From an uncultured Burkholderiales bacterium (GTDB lineage Bacteria > Pseudomonadota > Gammaproteobacteria > Burkholderiales > Burkholderiaceae_E): DNA of 9,405 nt. The notes below the pieces were generated by a model that saw only the letters and a program-made list of their open reading frames with translations, was not told where the DNA came from and searched no databases. The stretch's first letter is position 1; the number at the start of each line of letters is the position of its first letter. The DNA lies in contig CAIXXI010000177.1 of NCBI GenBank assembly GCA_903923345.1, positions 1-9,405 on the forward strand. Reading direction: 5' to 3'. Positions 1 to 5,997 of this stretch are shown here, piece by piece. Position numbers and translations under genes: made by a program.

Positions 1-187
1 GTGACCATCCGGCCAGCGTATTGACCAGGGTGGATTTGCCGGCGCCATTGGCCCCGACCACGCCGACCACTTCACCTTCCCCGACCTCGATGCGATCCAG
101 GTTCAAAGCGGTGTTGCCGCCGTAGAGGACTTTCAGACCGGAAGCCTGGAGTGTGGTGCCTGAATGGGCACGGGCAATCGAACTCAT
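1..187 (-). CDS. livF: LivF-type ABC transporter ATP-binding protein, N-terminal part (gene cut by window edge)
   Basis: Only the first 62 codons are present; the gene continues beyond the left edge of the window. The protein would be the second cytoplasmic ATPase of a branched-chain-amino-acid-type (HAAT) importer, hydrolysing ATP to drive uptake of the ligand delivered by the periplasmic binding protein. The Walker A motif GANGAGKST lies at about residues 48-56, preceded by the LYGGNTAL stretch typical of LivF proteins (around residues 21-28). Q-loop, signature and Walker B lie outside the window. The ATG start at 185-187 overlaps the stop codon of the upstream livG in a 4-bp ATGA junction, which fixes the start well and implies translational coupling. 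Assignment as LivF rather than LivG rests on this position and on the motif context. The transported substrate cannot be told; 'liv' is a family name here, not proof of leucine/isoleucine/valine transport. Confidence 0.85.
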   Translation of the reverse strand, partial: MSSIARAHSGTTLQASGLKVLYGGNTALNLDRIEVGEGEVVGVVGANGAGKSTLVNTLAGWS

Positions 188-972
188 GCGGCCCGCCCCA
201 GATAGGCTTCCAGCACGGCGCGGTCTCTCTGCACTTCGGCGGGTGTACCGATGGCGATGCAGCGGCCCTGATCGAGCACGACGATTCGATCGGCAACCGC
301 CATGATCAGATCCATGTGATGCTCGATAACAATCATCGCGAGACCGTCACGCTTGAGCGTCAGCAGCAGTTGTGTCAGACGCTCCATATCTTCTCCGCCG
401 AGCCCCGCGCCCGGCTCATCGAGCATCAGCACCTGCGCGCCGCCGCCGAATGCCAGCGCCACAGACAGCATGCGCTGCGTGCCGTACGGAATCGCGGTGG
501 GCAGTCGCTCGTGGTACTCACTGCCGACCCCGAACCGCTCCAGGGTCATCCGGGCCTGCTCGACTGAGGCGGCACGCCGTTGCGAGGCGCGCCATGGGGT
601 CAGGATGCTGGTTGAAAGGCTGCTGCCAGCGGTGTCATGCATCACCGCGAGCATGTTGTCCAGCACACTCAAGTCATGAAAGAACGCGTTTTGCTGGAAG
701 GCGCGCTTCAGGCCCCGCTCGGGCAGGCGATGGGCGGGCACATCGGTGACGTCTTCACCACGCAGGTGAACCCGCCCCTGGCGCTTGACCATCGCGGTGA
801 CCGCGTCATAGCAGGAGCTCTTGCCGGCACCGTTCGGTCCGATGATGCCGAGCAATTCGCCAGCAGCCACCGACCAGCTGACGGCCTCCAGCGCGACCAG
901 TTCGCCGTATCGAACCCCGAGGTCCTTGACCTCGAGGACGGGTTCACCGGCGGGGCGATTGCCTGCGGTCAC
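184..972 (-). CDS. livG: LivG-type ABC transporter ATP-binding protein
   Basis: This 262-residue protein is the first ATPase subunit of the HAAT-family importer and acts on the cytoplasmic face of the inner membrane. Visible motifs are Walker A GPNGAGKSS (residues 45-53), a Q-loop around AFQQ (91-94), an ABC signature written PYGTQR (162-167), Walker B VLMLDEP with catalytic Glu186 (181-187), and the switch histidine in IVIEHH (His218). The LivG hallmark 'YGxQR' signature, in place of LSGGQ, is present, although the residues after it (MLSVA) differ from the usual RLEIA. Length is normal (about 250-260). The start is GTG at 970-972, overlapping the stop of the binding-protein gene by 4 bp (GTGA); a GAGG lies 4 bases upstream, a rather short spacing. 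The stop overlaps the next ATPase gene in the same way. The three genes form one tightly coupled unit. Substrate is not deducible. Confidence 0.9.
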   Translation of the reverse strand: MTAGNRPAGEPVLEVKDLGVRYGELVALEAVSWSVAAGELLGIIGPNGAGKSSCYDAVTAMVKRQGRVHLRGEDVTDVPAHRLPERGLKRAFQQNAFFHDLSVLDNMLAVMHDTAGSSLSTSILTPWRASQRRAASVEQARMTLERFGVGSEYHERLPTAIPYGTQRMLSVALAFGGGAQVLMLDEPGAGLGGEDMERLTQLLLTLKRDGLAMIVIEHHMDLIMAVADRIVVLDQGRCIAIGTPAEVQRDRAVLEAYLGRAA

Positions 973-2111
973 TTTGCCTCGACCACCATCTTCTGGTTTT
1001 GCACGCTGAAGACATAGTGCTTCGAGGCGAGCTGACCGTTCGGTGCGAAGTTCATGTCGCCCAGGATGGTCTTGCGAAACGTGCCGCCCCGAATGCGCTT
1101 GGCGATGGCTTCGCGATCAAGGGACTTGACCTCATTGGCCGCCATGGCCCAGACCTGCAAGGAGGCTGCGCCCAGCGCCATGAACTTGTCCGGGGTCAGC
1201 TTGTGCATGCCCTGGACCTTGGCGATGTAGGTCTTGTTGACCGGGTTCGAGGCGAAGGGTTCGACATCCGGGAAATAGATGTCGGCACCGATCACGCCAT
1301 TGGAGGCTTCGCCCGAAATGCCGATCACACTGGGTGCGATCGTGCCGACCGCCGCAATCAGCTGGCCGGGCACGCGGGCCTGGCGTGCCTGACGGATCAG
1401 GGCTGGCATGCCCAGGCCTTCGCTGGCATTGATGGCCACGGTGACATCCGGATTGGCCGCGCGCACATTGGTGATCGCAACCCTGAAGTCAGCCTGAGTG
1501 AAGGGGAACTTTTCCTCGGCCACCTTCTCGTAGCTGTAATTCAGCTTCTTGAGCTCGGCTTCAATCGAAGCCTGCGCACCGTTGCCATAGGCATCGTTCT
1601 GGGTCAGGAAGGCGACCCGCTTGGCCTTGAGGCGATTCGCGATGTAATCCGCGATGACCGCACCGTCTTGCGAATTGGAGCTGTTGAGCCGGATCGCCAG
1701 CGGATTGCCTTCGCCTGACAGGATGGGGTCGGCCTTCGAAATGGCGGTGATGTCGAGGATGCCCGCGCGGCTGATCACCGGCTGCATGGCCAGGGTGACC
1801 GGGCTGTTCCAGCCTTCGATGATCACCGAGACGCCGGCTGAAATCAGTTCATTGGCGCGCGAGACACCGACCGCCGGGGTCGATTCATCGTCGCGGGCTT
1901 CAATGACGATCTGCCGGCCGAGCACACCGCCCGATTCATTGATCAGCGCTGCCATCGACTGAATGGACTTGACCAGGTGCTGACCCTGCGGGCCTGCGCC
2001 GCCGCTCAGCGGGAAGATGACGCCGACTTTGACCGGCTGCGCGGTGGCTGTTCCTGCAAGCCCGAAGCCCGCAGTCAGTGCGAATGCGCAGGCGCGAATG
2101 AATGCTTTCAT
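969..2111 (-). CDS. Periplasmic substrate-binding protein of a branched-chain-amino-acid-type (LivK-like) ABC transporter
   Basis: The product is a 380-residue type I periplasmic binding protein that captures the ligand and hands it to the LivG/LivF-powered permease. The start is set at ATG 2111, which is preceded by a perfect AGGAGG 8 bases upstream and opens a classic signal peptide: MKAF..., hydrophobic core to about residue 20, then ATA|Q with cleavage expected after Ala24. An in-frame start 12 codons earlier would spoil both. The mature part begins VKVGVIFPLSGG, the first beta strand and ligand-loop region of LivJ/LivK-like proteins, followed by INESGGVLGRQIVIEARDDE (residues 57-76). A second lobe contains the QNDAYGNG stretch (171-178). 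It is the first gene of its operon and overlaps the next ATPase gene by 4 bp. Similar proteins bind amino acids, amides, urea or aromatic acids, so the ligand stays open. Confidence 0.9.
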   Translation of the reverse strand: MKAFIRACAFALTAGFGLAGTATAQPVKVGVIFPLSGGAGPQGQHLVKSIQSMAALINESGGVLGRQIVIEARDDESTPAVGVSRANELISAGVSVIIEGWNSPVTLAMQPVISRAGILDITAISKADPILSGEGNPLAIRLNSSNSQDGAVIADYIANRLKAKRVAFLTQNDAYGNGAQASIEAELKKLNYSYEKVAEEKFPFTQADFRVAITNVRAANPDVTVAINASEGLGMPALIRQARQARVPGQLIAAVGTIAPSVIGISGEASNGVIGADIYFPDVEPFASNPVNKTYIAKVQGMHKLTPDKFMALGAASLQVWAMAANEVKSLDREAIAKRIRGGTFRKTILGDMNFAPNGQLASKHYVFSVQNQKMVVEAK

Positions 2112-2119
2112 GCCGTGTT

Positions 2120-2125
2120 CCTCCT
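2120..2125 (-). promoter_or_regulatory. Strong Shine-Dalgarno of the LivK-like gene
   Basis: On the minus strand this reads AGGAGG, a perfect match to the anti-Shine-Dalgarno core, 8 bases before ATG 2111. It decides between two in-frame starts: the upstream one at 2147 has no comparable site and would put 12 extra polar residues before the signal peptide. Confidence 0.75.
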
Positions 2126-2198
2126 GGATGGATGCGGATCGGGTCAAACCTTGCGTTGCCCGAATTCCTTGTGTCGAGTTCGTCTTTGAAGCCTGCGC

Positions 2199-2228
2199 AG
2201 TGTAACGTCAGTGCGCCTTGCGTCTAAA
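2199..2228 (-). promoter_or_regulatory. Candidate sigma-70 promoter of the liv-type operon
   Basis: Reading on the minus strand, TTTAGA (2223-2228) and TACACT (2199-2204) are separated by 18 bases; each matches the -35 and -10 consensus at 4 of 6 positions. Transcription would begin near 2192, leaving a leader of about 80 bases. The -10 lies between short GCGC arms (2195-2198 and 2213-2216) and overlaps one copy of a CAGTG repeat (2198-2202 and 2209-2213, 11-bp period), an arrangement that could bind a regulator. The match is by eye and such matches occur by chance. Confidence 0.3.
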
Positions 2229-2243
2229 CATGAAGAACCGAAA

Positions 2244-3341
2244 ATGACTGATCAGACTGTGCTCATCCTCGGTGCCAGTGGCGTGGTGGGGCATGCCGCG
2301 CTCGAGCATTTTCTGGGCCTGCCCGGATGGCGGGTGGTGAGTGCCTCACGTCGAACACCGCATGGGGCGCTGGCGCAGCGGGCCCAGCACCTGTCGATCG
2401 ACCTGATGCGGCCCGATGAATGCGCTCATGCGATCGAATCGATTGGCGGTATCACGCACGTGGTCTACGCAGCCTTGTATGAAAAGCCCGGCTTGGTTCG
2501 GGGCTGGCGCGAGTCGGATCAGATGCAGACCAACCTTGCGATGCTGCGCAATCTGCTCGGTCCAGTGATTCGAACTTCGCCCGGTTTGCGCCATGTCAGC
2601 CTGCTTCAGGGCACCAAGGCCTATGGGGTTCACCTTCATCCGGTCGATGTTCCGGCACGAGAGGATCGAGCCCGCGATGCACATGAAAACTTCTACTGGC
2701 TGCAGGAAGACTTTCTGCGTGAGCAAGCAGCGAGGGCGGGCTTCGGGTTCACGATCTGGCGTCCCCAACTGGTCTTTGGAGATGCCCTGGGCGTTGCGAT
2801 GAATCTGGTGCCGATCATCGGTGCCTATGCTGCAATCCGTCAGGCGCAGGGGCTGCCTTTCAGCTTTCCAGGCGGGCCTTCCAACATCCTCGAGGCCACG
2901 GATTCAAGGCTGATTGCGCGCGCCATGGCCTGGGCTGCACAAGCGCCAGCAGCCCGCAACCAGATCTTCAACATCACCAATGGCGACGTCTTCGTGTGGC
3001 GCTCGGTGTGGGGGCAGCTGGCTGACGCGTTGGGTGTGCCGGTTGGGCCGGATGAGCCGATCGCACTGGCCAACTACCTGCCAGCGCATGCGCCGGTCTG
3101 GGATGAGATCGTTCGCCGATTCGGATTGAAGGCGCCGCCCCTGACAGCGATCCTCGGCGAATCACACCACTACGCAGACTTCTGCTTCGGCACCCATGCG
3201 CGGCAGCAACCGCCTTCTGTGCTGGTCAGCACGATCAAATTGCGACAGGCCGGTTTTGCCGACTGCATCGATACCGAGCGCATGTTCCGTGACTGGATCG
3301 GTATTTTGCAACAGGATCGCATCCTGCCACCGCGGGCTTGA
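2244..3341 (+). CDS. SDR-family NAD(P)-dependent oxidoreductase, PRISE-like (progesterone 5-beta-reductase/iridoid synthase type)
   Basis: A 365-residue atypical short-chain dehydrogenase. A Rossmann nucleotide-binding motif GASGVVG (residues 10-16) follows the first beta strand. SASRRTP (33-39) holds two arginines (36, 37) placed to favour NADPH, and SIDL (51-54) carries the usual Asp. Two motifs point to the PRISE enone reductases: GTKAYG (123-128, Lys125) and ENFYWLQEDF (148-157, Tyr151), matching the 'GxKHY' and 'NFYYxxED' motifs whose Lys and Tyr are catalytic in plant progesterone 5-beta-reductase. Length is close to that family's roughly 390. It therefore probably reduces a C=C conjugated to a carbonyl, though a broader 'NAD-dependent epimerase' label is the safer name. 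ATG 2244 is preferred over an in-frame GTG at 2211 because the Rossmann strand then starts at residue 5 and a GAAG lies upstream. A sulfurtransferase gene follows 30 bp later, probably in the same transcript. Confidence 0.85.
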   Translation: MTDQTVLILGASGVVGHAALEHFLGLPGWRVVSASRRTPHGALAQRAQHLSIDLMRPDECAHAIESIGGITHVVYAALYEKPGLVRGWRESDQMQTNLAMLRNLLGPVIRTSPGLRHVSLLQGTKAYGVHLHPVDVPAREDRARDAHENFYWLQEDFLREQAARAGFGFTIWRPQLVFGDALGVAMNLVPIIGAYAAIRQAQGLPFSFPGGPSNILEATDSRLIARAMAWAAQAPAARNQIFNITNGDVFVWRSVWGQLADALGVPVGPDEPIALANYLPAHAPVWDEIVRRFGLKAPPLTAILGESHHYADFCFGTHARQQPPSVLVSTIKLRQAGFADCIDTERMFRDWIGILQQDRILPPRA

Positions 3342-3358
3342 TCCTCATGAACCTTGCC

Positions 3359-3363
3359 AAGGA
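3359..3363 (+). promoter_or_regulatory. Shine-Dalgarno deciding the sulfurtransferase start
   Basis: AAGGA lies 8 bases before ATG 3372. It overlaps the alternative in-frame ATG at 3363 and would be useless for it, so 3372 is chosen as the start. An in-frame TTG at 3354 is the longest possible reading and lacks a ribosome site. Confidence 0.55.
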
Positions 3364-3371
3364 TGACAACG

Positions 3372-4253
3372 ATGAGCACTGCCAACGATAGCGGTCTGCT
3401 GGTGGACACCGACTGGCTGCAGGCGCACCTGGACGATCCGGATGTCCGCATTCTCGACTGCACGACTTACATGACCCCGCAGCCGGTCGGGCCTTCTCGC
3501 ATCGAGAGCGGCCGGCCGGACTGGATGAAGGCACACATACCCGGTGCGCAGCACGTGGACATGGTCGAAGACCTCTCGGATCCGATGGGCCGGTTTCCGT
3601 ACACCCTGCCGTCGGAATCGCAGATCGAGGCCTTGATGTCACGGCTGGGCATCGGCAATCGGCATCGCATCGTGCTGTACGGGGCGCGTCACCCGATGGT
3701 CGTGACCCGTGCGGGGTGGGTGCTGCGCACGCTGGGCCATGAGGCAGTGTCCCTGCTGGATGGTGGCTGGGAGGCCTGGGTGGGCGAGGGCAGGCCGACC
3801 AGCCGTGCTGTGGCAACACCCGCGCCAGCTCAGTACCGGGCCAAGCGGATCTCTTCACGCCTGGCCGATGCGGATGCAGTGGAGCAGGCGATTCGATCGG
3901 GTTCGCCAATGCTGCTCAATGCCCTGTCGCCCGAGCAATTTCGAGGCACGGGCGGGGCGCATTATGGGCGGCCCGGACGCATTCCAGGCAGCCTCAGCCT
4001 GCCGGCGCGGGACTGCATCGATCCCCAGTCGGGTCGCTGGCGTTCACCGCCAGAGCTGTTGGGGCTGATGGGCGATGCAGGATTGAGCACAGCCGATGAT
4101 GCGGTGATCGTGTATTGCGGCGGAGGCATTGCCGCCACGGCCACCGGATTTGCGCTGGAGCTGGCTGGTCGCACCCAGGTGTCGGTCTATGACAACTCGC
4201 TGCTCGAATGGTCGGCCGACCCAGCGCGCCCCATGCAGACAGACGGGACTTGA
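3372..4253 (+). CDS. Tandem-domain rhodanese-type sulfurtransferase (thiosulfate/3-mercaptopyruvate sulfurtransferase family)
   Basis: The 293-residue protein has two rhodanese domains, the normal size and layout of thiosulfate and 3-mercaptopyruvate sulfurtransferases, which move a sulfane sulfur to an acceptor through a cysteine persulfide. The N-terminal domain (about residues 8-140) carries AHIPGAQHVD (54-63) and LLDGGWEAW (128-136). Its active-site loop position reads VLYGARHP with no cysteine, so it is the usual inactive, structural half. The C-terminal domain (about 160-285) has GRIPGSLSLP (202-211) and the catalytic loop YCGGGIAATA, with Cys249 as the persulfide-forming residue. The loop CGGGIA differs from the CRKGVT of bovine rhodanese and is nearer the CGSGVT of mercaptopyruvate enzymes, so donor choice cannot be assigned. 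No signal peptide is visible, so it is cytoplasmic. It lies 30 bp behind the SDR gene and converges with the decarboxylase gene. Confidence 0.9.
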   Translation: MSTANDSGLLVDTDWLQAHLDDPDVRILDCTTYMTPQPVGPSRIESGRPDWMKAHIPGAQHVDMVEDLSDPMGRFPYTLPSESQIEALMSRLGIGNRHRIVLYGARHPMVVTRAGWVLRTLGHEAVSLLDGGWEAWVGEGRPTSRAVATPAPAQYRAKRISSRLADADAVEQAIRSGSPMLLNALSPEQFRGTGGAHYGRPGRIPGSLSLPARDCIDPQSGRWRSPPELLGLMGDAGLSTADDAVIVYCGGGIAATATGFALELAGRTQVSVYDNSLLEWSADPARPMQTDGT

Positions 4254-4295
4254 GCGGTACCGCGGGCCGTTGCAGGCTGGGCCTGCGCATCCGGA
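4254..4295. terminator. Convergent intergenic stem-loop, possible bidirectional terminator
   Basis: The 42-bp gap between two converging genes holds a perfect 10-bp palindrome, GCGGTACCGC (starting around 4253, touching the sulfurtransferase stop), and a hairpin with a 6-bp GC-rich stem and 3-base loop, GCAGGC-TGG-GCCTGC (4272-4286). Neither is followed by a run of T on either strand, so a standard intrinsic terminator is not supported; Rho-dependent ending helped by the hairpin is as likely. Confidence 0.3.
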
Positions 4296-5978
4296 TCAGC
4301 TGGTTCCAGCGGAATGATTGCCAAAGCCGTCGTCGACCACGACTTCGACCAGATTCGGGCGGCCGCTGCGAATGGCCTCATCGAGTGCCTGGCGCAGGCC
4401 ACTCGGGTCCGTGACCCGCTGGGCCACCATGCCCATGCCCGTGGCCACCGACACGAAATCGATCGGCGGATCACTCATGTCCATGGCCACGAACTGGTCC
4501 GATTTGCGCCCGGCCAGCAGCCGCTCCTTGATGATCCGATAGGAGCGGTTATTGATGATGACGTAAGTGATCGGCAGGCGCAGGTGCGCGGCCGTCCAGA
4601 GCGACTGGATGGCATACATCGAGCTGCCATCGCCGAGGGTCGCAACCACGGGGCGGGCGGGTTGTGCCAGGCTGATGCCGATCGCACCCGGGGCGGCAAA
4701 ACCCAGGCCGCCGCTGGCTAGACCATAGAAGCTGTTCGGGTCGCGCGCAGGCAGGAATTCGTTGAGTGCCGCGGTCGCGGTCAGGGCTTCTTCGACCACG
4801 ATGGCATTGTCCGGAAGCGCATCAACCACACTCATCATGGCGAATCGCGGGTCGATCGGTTGGCGTGAGGCCAGTGCCGTGACGGCATCTCGCGCGCGTC
4901 GATTGCGTGCGGTCCAGTTGCGATCCGCGAGTTCGGCGATGCGTTGTTCAGCAGCGCTGGCCTGCGCTTGAGTCCGCCGCGCCCGCAGGACCGGCAGCAG
5001 CGCTCGCAGCGTTTCCTTGACGTCGGCACGCAGGGCGAGTTCGGTCGGGTAGTTCTTGCCCAGCTCCCATTCGCGCTCGCTCAGATGCAGTACCGGCAGG
5101 CCATCGGGCAGTGGGTCCACGGTTCCCAGTGGCGACATCCGCAGCAGGTCTGCACCCAGGCAGAACAGCAGGTCATGCGGCGACAGCGATTCCCGGGCCT
5201 TCGATTGATTGCGGGTGAGATCGCCCATGCAGGCCGGATGCTCGACCGGGAAGCGGGCGTTGTAGGCGATCGGCTCCTGGAAAACAGCCGCACCCAACAG
5301 CATGGCGAGTTCGCCCGCCTCGGCAAAGACATCGCGCTGGGCCAGTTCCCGCCCTGCGATGATGACCGGGCGATTCGCTGAAAGCAGCCGGTCGGCCAAC
5401 TCGATCAGGGCTTCGTCAGAGGGGCGGGTGGCCGGGCTGATGCGGGTCGGATGACCCATATCAAGATCGGCTTCGTCATCGAGGATGCAGCCGGGCAGGC
5501 TGATAAACACCGGTCCCATCGGCGGCGTCATCGCAATTTTGGCTGCGCGACGCACGATGCGGGGCAGGTCTTCGATCCGCGTCACCTCGACCGCCCACTT
5601 CACCAGCGGCTGTGCGATGGGCACCAGCGGTTCGTACAGGAGCGGCTCCTGCAGGCCATAGCCGACCTCGTACTGGCCCGCGGTGACGATGATCGGAGAG
5701 CCCGAAAACTTGGCGCTGTACAGCGCACCCATGGCATGACCCAGCCCAGGGGCGCAATGCAGGTTGACCGCAACCAGCTTGCCACTGGCCCGGGCAAAGC
5801 CATCCGCCATGCCCAGCACGACCGACTCCTGCAGGCCGAGCACGTATTTGAGTTCAGGAAAGCGTGGCACCGCTTCCATGATGGCGAGTTCGGTCGTGCC
5901 CGGATTGCCGAAGAGGTGCGTCACGCCTTCGTCGACCAGCAGTTTCAGAAAGGCGTCGCGTCCGGTGATTCGCATCAT
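4296..5978 (-). CDS. Thiamine-diphosphate-dependent decarboxylase, benzoylformate decarboxylase-like
   Basis: The 560-residue protein is a full-length member of the pyruvate oxidase/acetolactate synthase/benzoylformate decarboxylase superfamily. The N-terminal PYR domain carries FGNPGTTE (residues 23-30), LQES with the cofactor-activating Glu51, and NLHCAPGLGHAMGAL (72-86), whose His74 aligns with catalytic His70 of Pseudomonas putida benzoylformate decarboxylase (MdlC). The C-terminal PP domain carries GGLGFAAPGAIG (423-434) and the ThDP/Mg motif GDGS...NN (449-452 and 476-477). It likely decarboxylates, or ligates after decarboxylation, a 2-oxo acid in the cytoplasm. By-eye alignment puts Thr28 where MdlC has Ser26 and no His where it has His281, so benzoylformate need not be the substrate. 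Length exceeds MdlC's 528 partly through a charged stretch near 330-370. Two tandem ATGs (5978, 5975) are both plausible, with AGGA 5 or 8 bases upstream. It lies 19 bp behind tctA in one operon. Confidence 0.85.
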   Translation of the reverse strand: MMRITGRDAFLKLLVDEGVTHLFGNPGTTELAIMEAVPRFPELKYVLGLQESVVLGMADGFARASGKLVAVNLHCAPGLGHAMGALYSAKFSGSPIIVTAGQYEVGYGLQEPLLYEPLVPIAQPLVKWAVEVTRIEDLPRIVRRAAKIAMTPPMGPVFISLPGCILDDEADLDMGHPTRISPATRPSDEALIELADRLLSANRPVIIAGRELAQRDVFAEAGELAMLLGAAVFQEPIAYNARFPVEHPACMGDLTRNQSKARESLSPHDLLFCLGADLLRMSPLGTVDPLPDGLPVLHLSEREWELGKNYPTELALRADVKETLRALLPVLRARRTQAQASAAEQRIAELADRNWTARNRRARDAVTALASRQPIDPRFAMMSVVDALPDNAIVVEEALTATAALNEFLPARDPNSFYGLASGGLGFAAPGAIGISLAQPARPVVATLGDGSSMYAIQSLWTAAHLRLPITYVIINNRSYRIIKERLLAGRKSDQFVAMDMSDPPIDFVSVATGMGMVAQRVTDPSGLRQALDEAIRSGRPNLVEVVVDDGFGNHSAGTS

Positions 5979-5997
5979 GAGTTCCTGTTGGGTCAGA

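Noticed and set aside
999..1718. Long plus-strand open frame (239 codons) opposite the binding-protein gene
   Set aside because: It mirrors a clearly coding gene with signal peptide and family motifs; its own translation is histidine- and glycine-rich with no recognisable domain, as expected of an antisense frame in GC-rich DNA.
3347..3391. Fourteen-codon ATG frame between the SDR and sulfurtransferase genes, as a leader peptide
   Set aside because: It has no ribosome site of its own, runs into the next gene out of frame and contains no run of regulatory codons.
3235..3909. Minus-strand open frame (224 codons) opposite the sulfurtransferase and the SDR end
   Set aside because: Rich in Pro, Arg, Ser and Cys with no domain; it spans two convincing plus-strand genes.
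2244..4253. SDR-rhodanese pair as part of a defence island
   Set aside because: Both are complete metabolic-type enzymes and no nuclease, helicase, toxin or sensor domain is present nearby.
4944..5381. Plus-strand open frame (145 codons) inside the decarboxylase gene
   Set aside because: Antisense to a conserved ThDP enzyme and without motifs or start signals.
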